From positions 1 through 64,000 of the forward strand of contig JAPFQT010000421.1 in the NCBI GenBank assembly GCA_027627225.1: DNA of 64,000 nucleotides, in the 5' to 3' direction. The DNA is from Congeria kusceri. Its lineage: Eukaryota > Mollusca > Bivalvia > Myida > Dreissenidae. Position numbers and translations under genes: made by a program. The first letter of the stretch is position 1. Every line of letters begins with the position of its first letter. The notes under the pieces were generated by a model that was given only the letters and a program-made list of their open reading frames with translations, ran no database searches and was not told the origin of the DNA. Positions 1 through 10,864 of the stretch are shown piece after piece.

Positions 1-38
1 CATCGAATAAACACTGTAGCAGAACATAGGTGAAAATA

Positions 39-983
39 ATGCCTGCTATACTGCGATCGAATCTAAAGAACTCAAACGCTTCTCCTGGTTATAATATAAG
101 CTTTTCTGACAAGTTAAAGGAAGACATTGAAAGAATTAATAAAATAACTGTCGATTATGAAGGCAGCGACGGAAGTATCGAGGCAGCTAGTTTGTGCAGC
201 GATGACATATACAGTCGTTACTTCTCTAGACTCTCATCAGCCATGTCAAGTGTACAAGGATCTATATCTGGACTTTTCGATTGTAGTTTAAGCGATGTGT
301 CCTCCCTTATAGCTGTCTTCAGTAAGCCTGTTGGTAGTTCAATGTCATCTGTAGCGATTACTTCTCAGCTACAGTCCGCGAAAACTTCGATTCGTTCAGC
401 GCTTAACAGATTGGCATCCTCTGCAACCGAGTTGCTGCCTAATATAGAAATGGATATATTTCAAAGACCTAGAAGTCAAACGAATGAATTAGTAAGGAAG
501 TCACATCCTGTCTCTTGTAAGCATTTATTTAATGATGACTGTACGGAAAACGTGGAGCCGTTTAGGTGTCTTGCAATGAGGCGTAGAAACACAGAAAGCG
601 TTTCATATTATCGTCGACGGCACGCTATACCGGAGCCAGTTTCAATGTCGTTACGGCAACCTGCGACTCAAAGAGATGGGTTTCGGCCTTCAAGACCACT
701 CATGAAAACTCCACAGGTTTCTTCCGGTGCTTTGATGAACAAGAAAAGACAAGTTTCATTATCAAATACGCAAAATAATGAGATAAAGGTTTCGCCATTG
801 AAGCAAACGAACACTCAAGAACCGAAAGAAATTCTTGCTCAAGACATTCTTGAAATATCTAATTATTTGAAATATACATCTGCGGAAAATGAAGTGGATG
901 GTAATAAACAGGGCAAGCCAGAACTGCTAATTGGAAACGTTAATGCTTTAGAGATACATTTTCAACATCACATCCTTCATTAA
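39..983 (+). CDS. Unrecognised intronless ORF, N-terminal part of a split frame
   Basis: Open frame of about 314 codons from the ATG at 39 (A at -3), with an in-frame TAG at 27-29 just upstream, so it is self-contained. It ends at TAA 981-983. The product is Ser-rich in its first third (SSAMSSVQGSISG), then basic and low-complexity, with no signal peptide or membrane segment. The same frame continues directly past the stop: AAA, then ATG at 987. It may therefore be the N-terminal part of one ~435-codon gene broken by one stop. Codon content is less AT-biased than the flanks, and a 945-base open frame is improbable by chance in DNA this AT-rich. No function is assigned. The lack of introns suggests a retrocopy or a single-exon gene. 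Confidence 0.45.
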   Translation: MPAILRSNLKNSNASPGYNISFSDKLKEDIERINKITVDYEGSDGSIEAASLCSDDIYSRYFSRLSSAMSSVQGSISGLFDCSLSDVSSLIAVFSKPVGSSMSSVAITSQLQSAKTSIRSALNRLASSATELLPNIEMDIFQRPRSQTNELVRKSHPVSCKHLFNDDCTENVEPFRCLAMRRRNTESVSYYRRRHAIPEPVSMSLRQPATQRDGFRPSRPLMKTPQVSSGALMNKKRQVSLSNTQNNEIKVSPLKQTNTQEPKEILAQDILEISNYLKYTSAENEVDGNKQGKPELLIGNVNALEIHFQHHILH

Positions 984-986
984 AAA

Positions 987-1340
987 ATGGAACTGCAGAT
1001 TAAATATATGAAACTTCCTCTAAACTCCAAGGAACTGCAAACAAATTATTATTTAGTGAAAATTAAAGCTGTTTCCAATGGTAATAAAACAGAAACAATG
1101 TATGTAGAGGCTAAAGGTAGCGACTGTGTAACATTTGAGGAAAGTATATTTATCAAAAATATAACCAATCATAACATTCGAAGTCTGCAAGTCTATGTAA
1201 ATGTTTTTAGAAAACAGAAGCGATTGTGGTTACTGAACAAACATGTTCGAGTAGGAGAAACTAGTATTAGTTTCGACAATATGCAAATGCTCGCGAAAAA
1301 AAAAATTCACGTCGTGAAGAATCTGTTGTGTAAAAGCTAA
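987..1340 (+). CDS. Downstream in-frame ORF, weakly anillin-homology-domain-like
   Basis: 117 codons in the same frame as the preceding ORF, separated by one TAA and one AAA codon. What is visible: alternating hydrophobic strands with KYMKLPLNSKE, then NYYLVKIKAV, then VTFEESIFIKNITNH and SLQVYVNVF. This order resembles the start of the anillin homology domain, a C2-like beta-sandwich with an 'RLPLK ... YYF ... LTF ... VEVY' pattern in the family as I recall it. That is an inference from pattern only. The frame stops at 1340, well short of a full anillin homology plus PH module. If the family call is right, the gene is truncated. Alternatively it is an unrelated lineage-specific protein. Confidence 0.35.
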   Translation: MELQIKYMKLPLNSKELQTNYYLVKIKAVSNGNKTETMYVEAKGSDCVTFEESIFIKNITNHNIRSLQVYVNVFRKQKRLWLLNKHVRVGETSISFDNMQMLAKKKIHVVKNLLCKS

Positions 1341-2246
1341 ATTCGTGTAACTATACTGTTTAGTGGTGCGTGTGTTGTTTCTGAAATACTTTTGTTATGT
1401 TTCTAAACATTTATTGACATACAACAAAGTAATGAAAATGTAAATAATAATGAGTGCAAATATAACCAAATTTGCATAAACTTACATATTTATATTACCA
1501 TTAAATTGTTATAAACATTGCATTACATTTTAACAATGTTGGCTAGTGTAGAGGTTTAGATAATTGATGCTTCTAAAATACAATATGTGTTTTGAAATGT
1601 TAAAATAAAACGTGCATGTCGTTTTGTTTTTATTTTGTAATAAACAAAAAAATAATCAAACCAAACTTATTTGTTTTGTTTTGATTTGTCTGCGCTCTTC
1701 GATTGTTTTCTAGAGGTATATACTGTAATGGCTTGTAAGTGCCGCGTTATGTGTAATGTGCGTACAATAAATGAATCACATTTTAAATACTTACATAATA
1801 CCCTTAAGAAATATACAAATACAGCTTAATGTACATAACTTATTTTATGTTGATCTCATGTTTCGAGTATAAATATGCGTATATATATTAATTTTAGCAA
1901 GTCAAACGTTATTGAGCACGAGTTATCTATTATCCATGACCTTTCAAGTGCTGTATTTACTTGGGTGAAGTGGGCTACATTTATATTTTTACCGTTAAAT
2001 GAAAGTTAATAGTTATATATGTATATAAAAAACGAGATTTATTTATATCGTTTAATGGTTTTTACGAATTTAATATGGGCAACATATAAAGTCAAAAATA
2101 TATAGAAATTCCAAGACGAACGCAGTTATTTCTATATCTAATAAAGGTTTATTTTAGCTCGAATGAGTGGAAAGCCATAGCCTGATTGAGACAGTTTCTT
2201 TTCGGTTCCCTCGGAAGAACCAGTACTTTTGTCTTATGTGAAAGAT
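1341..2246. other. AT-rich 3' flank with polyadenylation signals
   Basis: No supported gene. Candidate polyadenylation hexamers AATAAA lie at 1604-1609 and 1766-1771 on the plus strand, downstream of the split ORF. They could serve as its 3' end. Confidence 0.45.
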
Positions 2247-2412
2247 CATTCGAACACACCACGAGTAGAGATCGACAACATAATCTCCAGATCGCAAGAG
2301 GACACCATGCCCATCAATCTTGATAAAGATTTTTCGAACGCTCCACGAGTAGGGATCGATCTCATGATCTCCCGATCGCAATGCGGACACAGGATCGATA
2401 ACACCAATGCTA
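2247..2412. repeat. Two-copy tandem repeat, ~84 bp period
   Basis: The segment TCGAAC..CCACGAGTAG.GATCGA..T..TGATCTCC..ATCGCAA occurs at about 2250 and 2334, with diverged but clearly related flanks (AAAGAT upstream of each). The open frames on both strands here follow from the repeat and have no recognisable product. Confidence 0.6.
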
Positions 2413-4012
2413 CAGACCTGATGACCTGTCAATCATTTAATGTTATATATACGTTACAAAAAAAAAACTATCGCTTAGTTTGACTGTAGATTATTTTTAA
2501 CGTTTCAACAGATTTGACTGAAATATTATGTTTGTTGTATAAGTTTATCTTATGAATCTACTGGGATTGACTGTTCGATTATGCAAAGTAGAACCGTGAC
2601 TATTTGGCATGTACTTTACAAAAGTGTGTTTTTTATTTGAGTATATATCTGATGTACTATTAATCAAAGGCTGTACCTTGGGCAGATATCCCAATACGCG
2701 CATCTATATCCATGCACGCAAGGGTTTGACTGTTTAAATTATAAATACATTATTGAGTCATCCAATCTTTGCCCATTTTTTGTAGGTATGTGCGTATATA
2801 CATACGCGCGTATGTGTGGTCGGCTTCTTGGCCAAACAATCTCTCCTCCTAGGCTGAATATATTGAAACTTCACATATGGAAACTCTGAAGACAATAACA
2901 TGGAGACAATGAGTAGAAGTGTCATGAGTTGGGTCAAGCACTCTGGCATCAATTGATATTTTTTTGCCAGTTTCCTTGCCCGGAATAGATATTTGTTCAC
3001 ACATAAAAATAGTTAGATAGTTAGACGTATCATGCACAGGATCCATAACTCGAATTATATATAGTAAGTCGATTTTGTTTCGCTTGTCCACAAAATAACT
3101 TTTTATTTGAATGTACTAAAATATCACACGTTGAAAGAACATTACAAGCGGAAATGTAATTTCAAAGACCACAATTTTTGCATTAAATTGTTTGAATTCA
3201 ATATTATTTTCTTGTCAGAAGATAAGTCAGTTGAGGGTACTGGTTTGAACTTGAGAAATAAGAGCATGATAAGAGAAAGAGTCTTGCATCATAATGTTCT
3301 TAATGTTGAAAAACTGTTTACCTCTATACCTACTGTCTTGTTGCCCATTTTCTTTCTATTTTTGACCGTGTAATTTGTTTTCCACTTGTGAATTTAAGCG
3401 TTATTTTCCTGTTCTTCCTTTGTTACTGCAATTGACATGAAACTTTTAACGTGGAGATCGCATACAGCGTTAAATTAGTCTCACAGTTTGTGCTTGTTCA
3501 ATCATCACTTAAATAACTAAAAGATATAATCACATGCAAATGTGAACAAATTTTTTATACTGGTTGTTTTTATTGTAGCTTATCGGTCCATAAAAAGTCT
3601 TCCTGAAAATCAACAACCCCTGCAACTTAGTGGTACACAGTCCTAATGCGACTAAGAAACAAATTGTATAACATATAATTATGTGCAAAGCCAAGACTTG
3701 TCCTAAGTCATGTATCTTTTGTTAGGCCTTCTGAGCCAATATCCACAAAGGTCCTTAGTGAAAACTTAAGTAAATTTCTTTAAATCATACATTTCCTTAA
3801 GTCTGTGGCTTGGTTTTAGCAAGTTTATTTTGTCCCAAATGGTTTTAAACTGGTAAAAAATCAACATATTTATCTTATTTTGCCATATTTCAGATATAAA
3901 ATATTGATTCTCACATAAATATTTAATTGAAATTTTCCTTTAAATATGACTTTAGTTAAGATTTTCCTTAGGAATTTTGTGGATATGGCCCCTGGCAAAA
4001 AAAACTAAATAG
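2413..4012. other. Gene-free AT-rich stretch
   Basis: Only short AT-driven open frames (up to 88 codons near 3107-3373) without recognisable domains or splice context. Nothing else seen. Confidence 0.5.
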
Positions 4013-4111
4013 CTTAAGCGATGTTGTTTCGTTGTGTGCGTACACCGTCCGTCAGTGCGTCCTTAAGCGATGTTGTTTCCCTGTGTGCGTACACCGTCCG
4101 TCAGTGCGTCC
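4013..4111. repeat. Perfectly phased 49 bp duplication
   Basis: Two adjacent copies (4014-4062 and 4063-4111) of a 49 bp unit starting TTAAGCGATGTTGTTTC and ending in a CCGTCCGTCAGTGCGTCC stretch. They differ at only about two positions, so the duplication is recent. Confidence 0.85.
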
Positions 4112-5885
4112 TTTTGTTCTTTAAACATCTCCGCATACAACCCTAGGAAAATTTTAACCAAATTAAACAAAATAATTCTTTGGCGTGTCTCATTTGAATT
4201 CTACATAATAAGGCCATATGCCTTAAAATTTTACTAACCACAGTAATATTTTTTCTCAATGTTTTTACAGGAATTAGAATTATTTTCAAGATAAATTTAT
4301 AGTAATATCGTTACGCTTTATTTACAAACACGCCTTGAATTTCCCTATATAATAACATTCAGTTGACATTTATATGAAATTTTAGAAGATAAATTAGTCT
4401 ATAATTGCTTTGTATAGTCAATGTTTATAAACATGCGTGGTAAGAAAAAAACATTTACACCCGCATTTAATATTTGCATCACGTGACAATTTGTTACCAA
4501 AGCATTCTTTCGCATTTCGTTGACAAGATAATCATTGTTTATAAATAATACCTAAGGAAGCGTTTAAAGTCGCAGTCCACAAAATATAATTCAATAAGTC
4601 GTAAATTGTCTTTAATTCTAATGAATTATTTCTAATTTAATTGTTCTAATAAGTTAGTGACGTGTATTCGACTGAAAACTGTTTCTTATTCACGAAAGGC
4701 ATTTTATAATGATTATGTTCGAAAACGCTTGGTACGAACGCAATATACACAAGTTAATGTACATGCTGATTTAGGCATCACCAGCTATAGCATACAGATA
4801 AATGAACGATACAATGTTACCAAAACGTTCTTATTTTCAATGCGTTTGTTGATATTTGTATCGGTAAGATGTCCATTAGAAAATATTTCTGCAAAATTAC
4901 ATTTTTTAAACATATTTCTGGACTGCTGTTTTAAAAAAGAAAGACAGAGAACATTAACGACTTTTACACCTACCATGGGAAACTAACGATACAGGAGTAT
5001 TACAAAAAAGACAACATTCTATTCATTTTGACGTTGAAAATGCTTATATGTTGTAAAATACTTATATCATCACAACCCTCGTATATTAAATGTTTGATAT
5101 TAATTCTCAGTACAAGAAATTCATTTGTGCAAATATTATTGTCCACCATCAGTCAATATGCCCCTTAAACTTCAAGATAGACGAATAAAATACACTTTAA
5201 CTAAAATGTTAGTGCCTTTTTCCTTTGTTTTGTGTTAAATAACAGTATTTGTTGAAAATACTACAATTCCTTACAGAATACCTGTTTTTTAAGCAGTTAT
5301 TACCAATTGAGGTCCAGGTATCTAGTCGTATATGTTCCAGTAAAGACAATATATGCGCGTGCATATCAATAATAATGGTATTACAAATATAATCTAAGAA
5401 AGATAATTATTTGATCAGTCGTATAAATAAATGTTTGGTTATGTCCCTTTAATTTCTCCGGTATTTGGAGGCAAAATTAACTTTGAAAAATGTTACAAAG
5501 TTTGCAAAGTATTTTAGTTTTTACTGTACCTCCATATTTTAAAGTCTCGGCTAAGTTCCAGTGTTGTCCTTAAAACATATTTACCTATATATCAAAATCC
5601 ACCAGTTACTTTCATAGAGAATACTAGGTACGTGTATACTATAATACAAAAGTTTCTCTTGCAGGGCTTAGAAAACCGGAAGCGCGACCATAGGGAATAT
5701 TTGATTGGATTGCTAGGGTCTAGTGGAAGACATCTACGCCACTCGTGAAAATATTTTTTGAGCATTGTTACAAATAAAAAAACACAATACATCTAAATTT
5801 CCTTCTAGATTTCAGTATTTAAAATAAGCTAAACTGCAGATTATAAGGTAAATGATACGAATACCAATATTGTTATCTGTTTATT
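4112..5885. other. Gene-free AT-rich stretch
   Basis: The longest frame (4657-4986, 109 codons) has no recognisable motif and lies in AT-rich sequence. No repeat structure was noticed. Confidence 0.45.
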
Positions 5886-5975
5886 ACCCCCAATAAACGC
5901 CGAGTGGAACATGTACTGCTACAACGGTAGTGTTCCACGAACCAACTCGGTTTCGTTCGACAACGCTCGTTTATT
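5886..5975. repeat. Nested inverted repeat
   Basis: AATAAACG...CGTTTATT encloses CCGAG...CTCGG, which encloses GTGGAACA...TGTTCCAC. The nested palindromic arms around a CTACAACGGTAG core can form a cruciform or hairpin. It may be the end of a small foldback element. Confidence 0.55.
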
Positions 5976-6026
5976 TCCGTATTGAGTCGCGGAAATGATT
6001 TTTAAACTATAGGTACTTCATTTAAG

Positions 6027-6440
6027 TCTAAATTCCTTCGCCTAAAATTTTTAATAATTAACACCACACGAACAAGCAAAGACTGAATTTTCCAAATCCG
6101 TTTGTACTTTTCTGACAAACAAGGGGAAAAGGTTACTTTTTATGCGATAAAGTTTAAATGCACCATATTTGCGACCGAGGTTCTATTGATTTCTATAGGA
6201 AATAGGGTGATGTTACAAAAGTGCACATTCCCCCGCCTAAATTTTAAAATGAAATAAAATAAATGGTACCATGTTATAGAGCATACATTCTCTTTTCAAA
6301 TCCGTTTGCACTTTTCTGAGGCTAAAAAAATAAGGAAGTTACAGCAAATAATATTTAAAGCTAGCTATCAAATCAATGTACATTTTACGCGATTTTTGCG
6401 CCGCGCTGAGAAGCGAGATTGTTGCACATGTATGATTTCC
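6027..6440. repeat. Diverged ~200 bp tandem duplication
   Basis: CGCCTAAATTTT at 6037 and 6234, and CAAATCCGTTTG.ACTTTTCT at about 6092 and 6297, recur in the same order with ~200 bp offset. Copies are diverged. Confidence 0.5.
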
Positions 6441-6571
6441 ACTCGTAAAATAAAAATCGATCATGCACCGAAATCAACGAATTTTCATTTTAGTGTATGC
6501 TTTTGGAAAATAAATAAATAACATGCGCGAGATACGCAAAAACGTCACATGTTCGTGTATTGTGTATGGTG

Positions 6572-6732
6572 GGATAAATAGAGAATACATGGTTGGTGCC
6601 GGGATGGTGAAAGTTTATCGGGTGGGCTTAGAAAATTAAAATAGGGCGGCTAAAGCGAGCCCTATTTTTGTTTTCGGGCCGAACCGGAAAACCTTTCTCC
6701 TTCCCGGCACCTACCATTTATTCTAGTTATCC
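6572..6732. mobile_element. Foldback MITE-like element, 161 bp
   Basis: Imperfect terminal inverted repeats of about 42 bp: the left arm starts GGATAAATAGAGAATACATG and the right arm, read in reverse, starts GGATAACTAGAATAAATGG. Both continue through GGTGCCGGGA..G.GAAAG. A second strong hairpin, AAATAGGGC...GCCCTATTT, lies in the centre. There is no coding capacity. The superfamily is not assigned. Confidence 0.65.
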
Positions 6733-7111
6733 TGTTTTTTACTCAATGGCATTTTAAAAGCACTTTAATTAAAGGCTTACTTTATATTTATATGTTTTTA
6801 TACGAGCTTGCGTTTATGCGTACTACCCAAAAACATAGTCCACTATTTCTTTATTACTTTTATCTTAAAGCAATATTGAAATGTTAAAAACGTCCGATTT
6901 GCTGATGTCAGTATGCGATATGAACAAGAAATAGTATATTCGCTTTTGTTTGAATCCAGTTATCGATTTTGAACAATTGCATTGCGTAAGGGCTACGTCA
7001 TTCAGTTGAGTTGTAAGTTTACACAGGGTACAAGTCAAACAAGGACGCGAGTATATTCGAATTAAATATATATGCAATCGAAATAGAATTTAGTGTTTCT
7101 GTGTTTCTAAT
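6733..7111. other. Gene-free spacer
   Basis: No gene, repeat or regulatory structure identified between the foldback element and the first MITE copy. Confidence 0.4.
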
Positions 7112-7582
7112 GGTCACACTATACTAAAAGATTTCCTTAACAAATTCAATGTAAAAGCAATAAATTCAACAAAAAATAAACTCAACATTTTGCGCGTAGA
7201 GACCCTCATAACCATACCTTTTCTTAAAGAGCATTCCGAGCCGAATTGATTTAGACAATAAAAAAGATAGGTCATGTGATATGTAAGAAAGAACTCGACG
7301 CGAATCAAAGTTCACTGTTTTACGGCCATCTTTTTACCGGCTACTCTCCAGTTGAAGGTATACTGCCAACTGTCAACGTCTCGTCATGTAGTCTCCAACC
7401 TTCAAGCGAAACAGTGAATTTTTAGTACACAACAATGTTTTTCCTACCACACGTACAAAGAAATATTCAAAAATAAAGTCATGGCAAGTGACTATACAGA
7501 AAATTGGGTCTTCAAATAAATGGTGTTGATTTATTTAGAGAGTATAGCATTGCACACCTGAAATATTTAGTATACTGTAACC
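7112..7582. mobile_element. MITE family copy 1 (471 bp), minus-oriented relative to copies 3-4
   Basis: Starts GGTCACACTATACTAAA and ends TTTAGTATACTGTAACC, giving ~17 bp terminal inverted repeats with few mismatches. It is essentially identical along its full 471 bp to copy 2 at 10865-11335, in the same orientation. It is the reverse complement of the diverged copies at 11457 and 12405. No transposase is encoded. The flanks do not show an intact target duplication here. Confidence 0.85.
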
Positions 7583-8300
7583 TATAAGAGAAATTTGTTC
7601 TCATTAAAATTAGTTTTTCTTGCATATAATTATCTTCCCATGCATATTGCACCAATATATTAAGTTTGGCTTGTATATCTGTCCATTTGGCCATTTTATT
7701 TCATATTTTCAAACACAGGTGATTTTGGTCGGAAGCCGGTGATTTCAAGCGTCTTGAAGCTTAAATGTCCCTCTAACAATTAAAGCTGATATTTGCAATA
7801 TTTGTGACAAAATACCCAAACAAACCAAACAAACGTGTATGGGGGGCTTATGTGGGGTTAGGAGAGAATGACTTTGTTAGATATTTTTACTCTAAGCCAT
7901 TTTGATAATGTATTTTTTGTGTATTTTTTTTAAAAAATCACCCCAAAAATGTAAATTTAATAGAAAAAACATTCCAATTTCATCCAAGACAATGAACAAA
8001 TTAGTCAAAATGGGAGATCAAAGATACGTTGAAGTGTAGAAATCTATCAGCTTGCAGTAATTGCTTGTTTCAAACCAATAAAGTGCAAAATCTTTAAAGC
8101 ACCTTGTTTGTCGCAGCCTCTTTAATTACAGGCCACCAATTATATATTCTAGTATATAATGTCATGGGTGCCTTTAAACTGCAGCAGGTGGTCAATTTGC
8201 ATTGCCTGCTCACATTTAGAGGTTTAAGGGAATACAAAATTGCATATTTTGGGCACAAAATAAGTGCTTTGACTTTTTTTAAGGTGGCAATCTGGTCAAA
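7583..8300. other. Upstream part of the transposase-bearing core
   Basis: No gene. It lies between MITE copy 1 and the transposase start and presumably holds the promoter and 5' end of the transposase unit. I searched by eye for terminal inverted repeats matching the right side of the core (10818-10864) and saw none. Confidence 0.4.
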
Positions 8301-10218
8301 ATGGGGTTCACAACCAAGCAAAAGAACAAGTTGCTCAATGTTGGTTTTAAACGAGGTGGGACTAGTCCGGTGAAGGGGAAAAAACATAATTATGAAAGAA
8401 GGTCAAATTCCAACACAACCTATGTAAGGTTAGAAAGGTCATCCTTTGAAGCACGGGTAGCTTACAATGACAAGGTTCTTACTTTTCGGGATGTAGACGG
8501 CTCTCAAACCCCAGCTAAGCCCTTGCGTCCGAGAGCGAACAAGATTCGCTATGTAGACCTGTTACGGGTTCCTGCTCCATCAAAAGTCCATCCCGACTTA
8601 CTTACGAACAAGGTCTATGTCCCCGCCCTACTGCAGTCTATGATGTCCTCTGAAAATAGAAAGCATAGGTTAAGAAGTGATAAATGTAGGGGCGACTTGG
8701 TAATTGACGGCAGTGCTTCCATAAAGTGGGGCTTAGGCTGGGAGGAAAGGTTAAAATGTACAAGATGCAGATATGTAGGCAAGCATTATAAGCTTTACAA
8801 TGAGGTTCCATCAAGTACCAGGGGCAGAAAGGCAGCTCAGATCAATGTAGGCTTCCAAATAGGTGTTGCAAGTACTTCTATTGGGAACACAGGTTCCCGC
8901 AGAATTCTCAACACAACCAATATCATTGCTCCCTCTCCACTTGCTATGCAAAAACAAGCAAATAAGGTCAATACTGCCCTTAAATCCCTAAATGAGAGAA
9001 GCATGTACCAGATTAGAGAAAACTTAGTTGCTGAAAATGCCAAAATTGGTCAAAAAGATCCCTATTTTTAACTCTGACGCGACACCCTTTCAAGCCGGAA
9101 CTATTGCCATAAGCACTATGTGTGAAAACAATACCAGAAACAAGCAAATTGTAGGGGTACAAGTAGCAAATAAACTATGCAGGACTGCATCAATGCTCAG
9201 GAATAAGGGTAAACCTGTTCAGTGCCCCAATCATAGGGGGCATTGTTCTGCAAATGTTTCAGAGAGGGAACCAATAGGTGATGAAGGCAAATGGAATAGG
9301 TTGTTAGGTGACCAGATCTCTAAGGACATCAAAATAGCAAATTTCACTTGTGATGGGGACAGTAGGGCATTCCAAGGTGTTCGTAACTCTCACGGTCACA
9401 ATGTGGGTCATCTTAAGGATCTGAGGCACCTAGGCAACTCGCTGAAGCGCGAGCTCAACAAAGCGCCTTTCTCAAAGGGCATGCTCAAGGGTCATTCCAA
9501 GTCTAATATCAGGAGTCGGTTCGCTCTCTCGGTCAAAGCTAGGTGTATGGCTGAGCTTAAAGCTGCCCACAATAAACACCAGGGTGACATCAAGGTTCTA
9601 AAGAAGGTCATGGTTGATGTAATCGCAACCATTGTTCTATTATTCAGTGGTTACTGCGGTACTCATTGTGCAAAGTACAGTTATGTCTGTGCTGGTACAA
9701 ATAGGCAAGCTAAGAATTTCATGCCAGACAATGTCAAGGTTAAAATGGTTGACAGTGACCAACAAGTCCTTAAAAAATGCATTGAAATGGTTTTAGGTCC
9801 AGCTGCTCTTGACGCTACCAAACTTTTAACCACAACCCAAAAAAGTGAAGCAGTAAACAGGTCGTACCAAGCTGTCAATCCTAAAACTGTGACTTTCTCA
9901 CGCAACTGTGTAGGTCGAATTCACGGGCAGGTTCACAAATTAAACAATGGCTATGCTGACTCTGTAATTGCAAAAACCACTGAACTAAATGCTAACCTTA
10001 CCCAGGGGTCAAAGATTATTAAGCAGATAGCATATGAGGACCGCAACGACCTTAACCGAAAGCAAACATCCGCTACCAACAAAGCACGAGCTTTACGTGC
10101 CAGGACGCGGAATTATCGATACAAACTGCATGAGGAATTACACTACGGCAAGGGCATGAGTGACCCCAAACCTGATTATGACAGTCTTCCACACCTTAAG
10201 CATCATAAATATGCTTAG
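8301..10218 (+). pseudogene. Mutator-like (MULE) transposase, one frameshift
   Basis: DDE-type transposase of the invertebrate Mutator-like family, expected to cut and paste DNA in the nucleus. The first frame (8301-9071, ATG start) shows a CTRC cysteine pair at residues 153-156, then RGRKAAQIN at 174-182, the block ending in LAMQKQANKVN, and KDPYF at 252-256, where D253 is the likely first catalytic Asp. The stop at 9069-9071 follows a run of five T (9065-9069). Skipping one T joins KDPYF to NSDATPFQAGT in the second frame (to 10218), which carries ENNTRNKQIVG, the catalytic TCDGDSRAF block and NCVGRIHGQVHKLNNG. The joined length of about 638 residues fits the family. The frameshift is the only lesion I found. 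A shared element with the convergent nuclease gene is inferred from position. The family call rests on motif order recalled from the family. Confidence 0.8.
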
Positions 10219-10235
10219 CTGATTGTGTACCTGAT

Positions 10236-10241
10236 AATAAA
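10236..10241 (+). terminator. Polyadenylation signal of the transposase gene
   Basis: AATAAA begins 18 bp after the transposase stop codon, the expected position for a compact transposon transcript. Confidence 0.5.
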
Positions 10242-10394
10242 TTGTTATTATTACCTGTTTTGGCATAAGAGACCTCTAACAAGTGGCCCTCGCGTCAGCA
10301 TCAGGCGTTTCTCTACCTGAAAAAGGCAAAAATACCCAATAGAAATAGATATAAAATGAAAAAAAACATGCATTTATGTATTTTAAGTGTATTT

Positions 10395-10817
10395 CTATGA
10401 ATAAAAGGAAGTGATAAAGCTTGTTGTATTCATGTTTTTACCAAATATGCAGGCTGGCTCAGTTCCATGCCCGCTGCACTGTCCGAACTGTAAACATGTC
10501 CGCCGTTCCATGTTGGTGGAATGGGGCTCTATGTTTAAATGTTCAGGCTTAACACACAAGCTATTGTTGCATAAGTGGCTCACAGAGTCCCTGGCGTTCA
10601 ATTCTGACTTCATGTAGCACATTAACGCTACACGGTGAACCAAGTATGTCTATGATTTTATGTCCGAAGGCAATTTAGCCCTCATTCGGCCATAATAGGG
10701 TAAGGAACTATTTGAAATACAACCATTCCAGATCAAACAATCTGAATTGATGCATTTAATGCACTTATTTTCTACTCTTTTGCTCAGAAATGACCAAAAA
10801 TCTGCTTTCTCATCCAT
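10395..10817 (-). pseudogene. I-PpoI-like His-Me finger (zinc-loop) nuclease, one in-frame TAG
   Basis: On the minus strand an ATG at 10817 opens a 140-codon frame with a single TAG at codon 56 (10652-10650). Family: zinc-binding-loop homing-endonuclease-like HNH/His-Me nucleases, which cut DNA. Visible: an N-terminal CLIWNGC and YYGRMRAKLP, then LVHRVALM, then SHLCNNSLCVKPEHLNIEP, HSTNMERRTC and a C..GH pair. Numbering from Met1, the candidate catalytic His81 and Asn102 are 21 residues apart. Zinc ligands C83, C88 and H93 lie at +2, +7 and +12 from His81, and C108 and H117 at +27 and +36. These match the spacings I recall for I-PpoI. Apart from the stop the reading frame is clean. The gene is convergent with the transposase (177 bp apart), and its start is only 47 bp from MITE copy 2, which may supply its promoter. 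Confidence 0.75.
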
Positions 10818-10864
10818 ATTTTGCACTTGCAGACGATATTTTATTTTAACCCAAAGTCAGTTTA

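Noticed and set aside
39..1340. Viral or bicistronic origin for the two adjacent ORFs
   Set aside because: Both frames are in the same phase with one stop between them, which a single mutated gene explains more simply. No viral hallmark seen.
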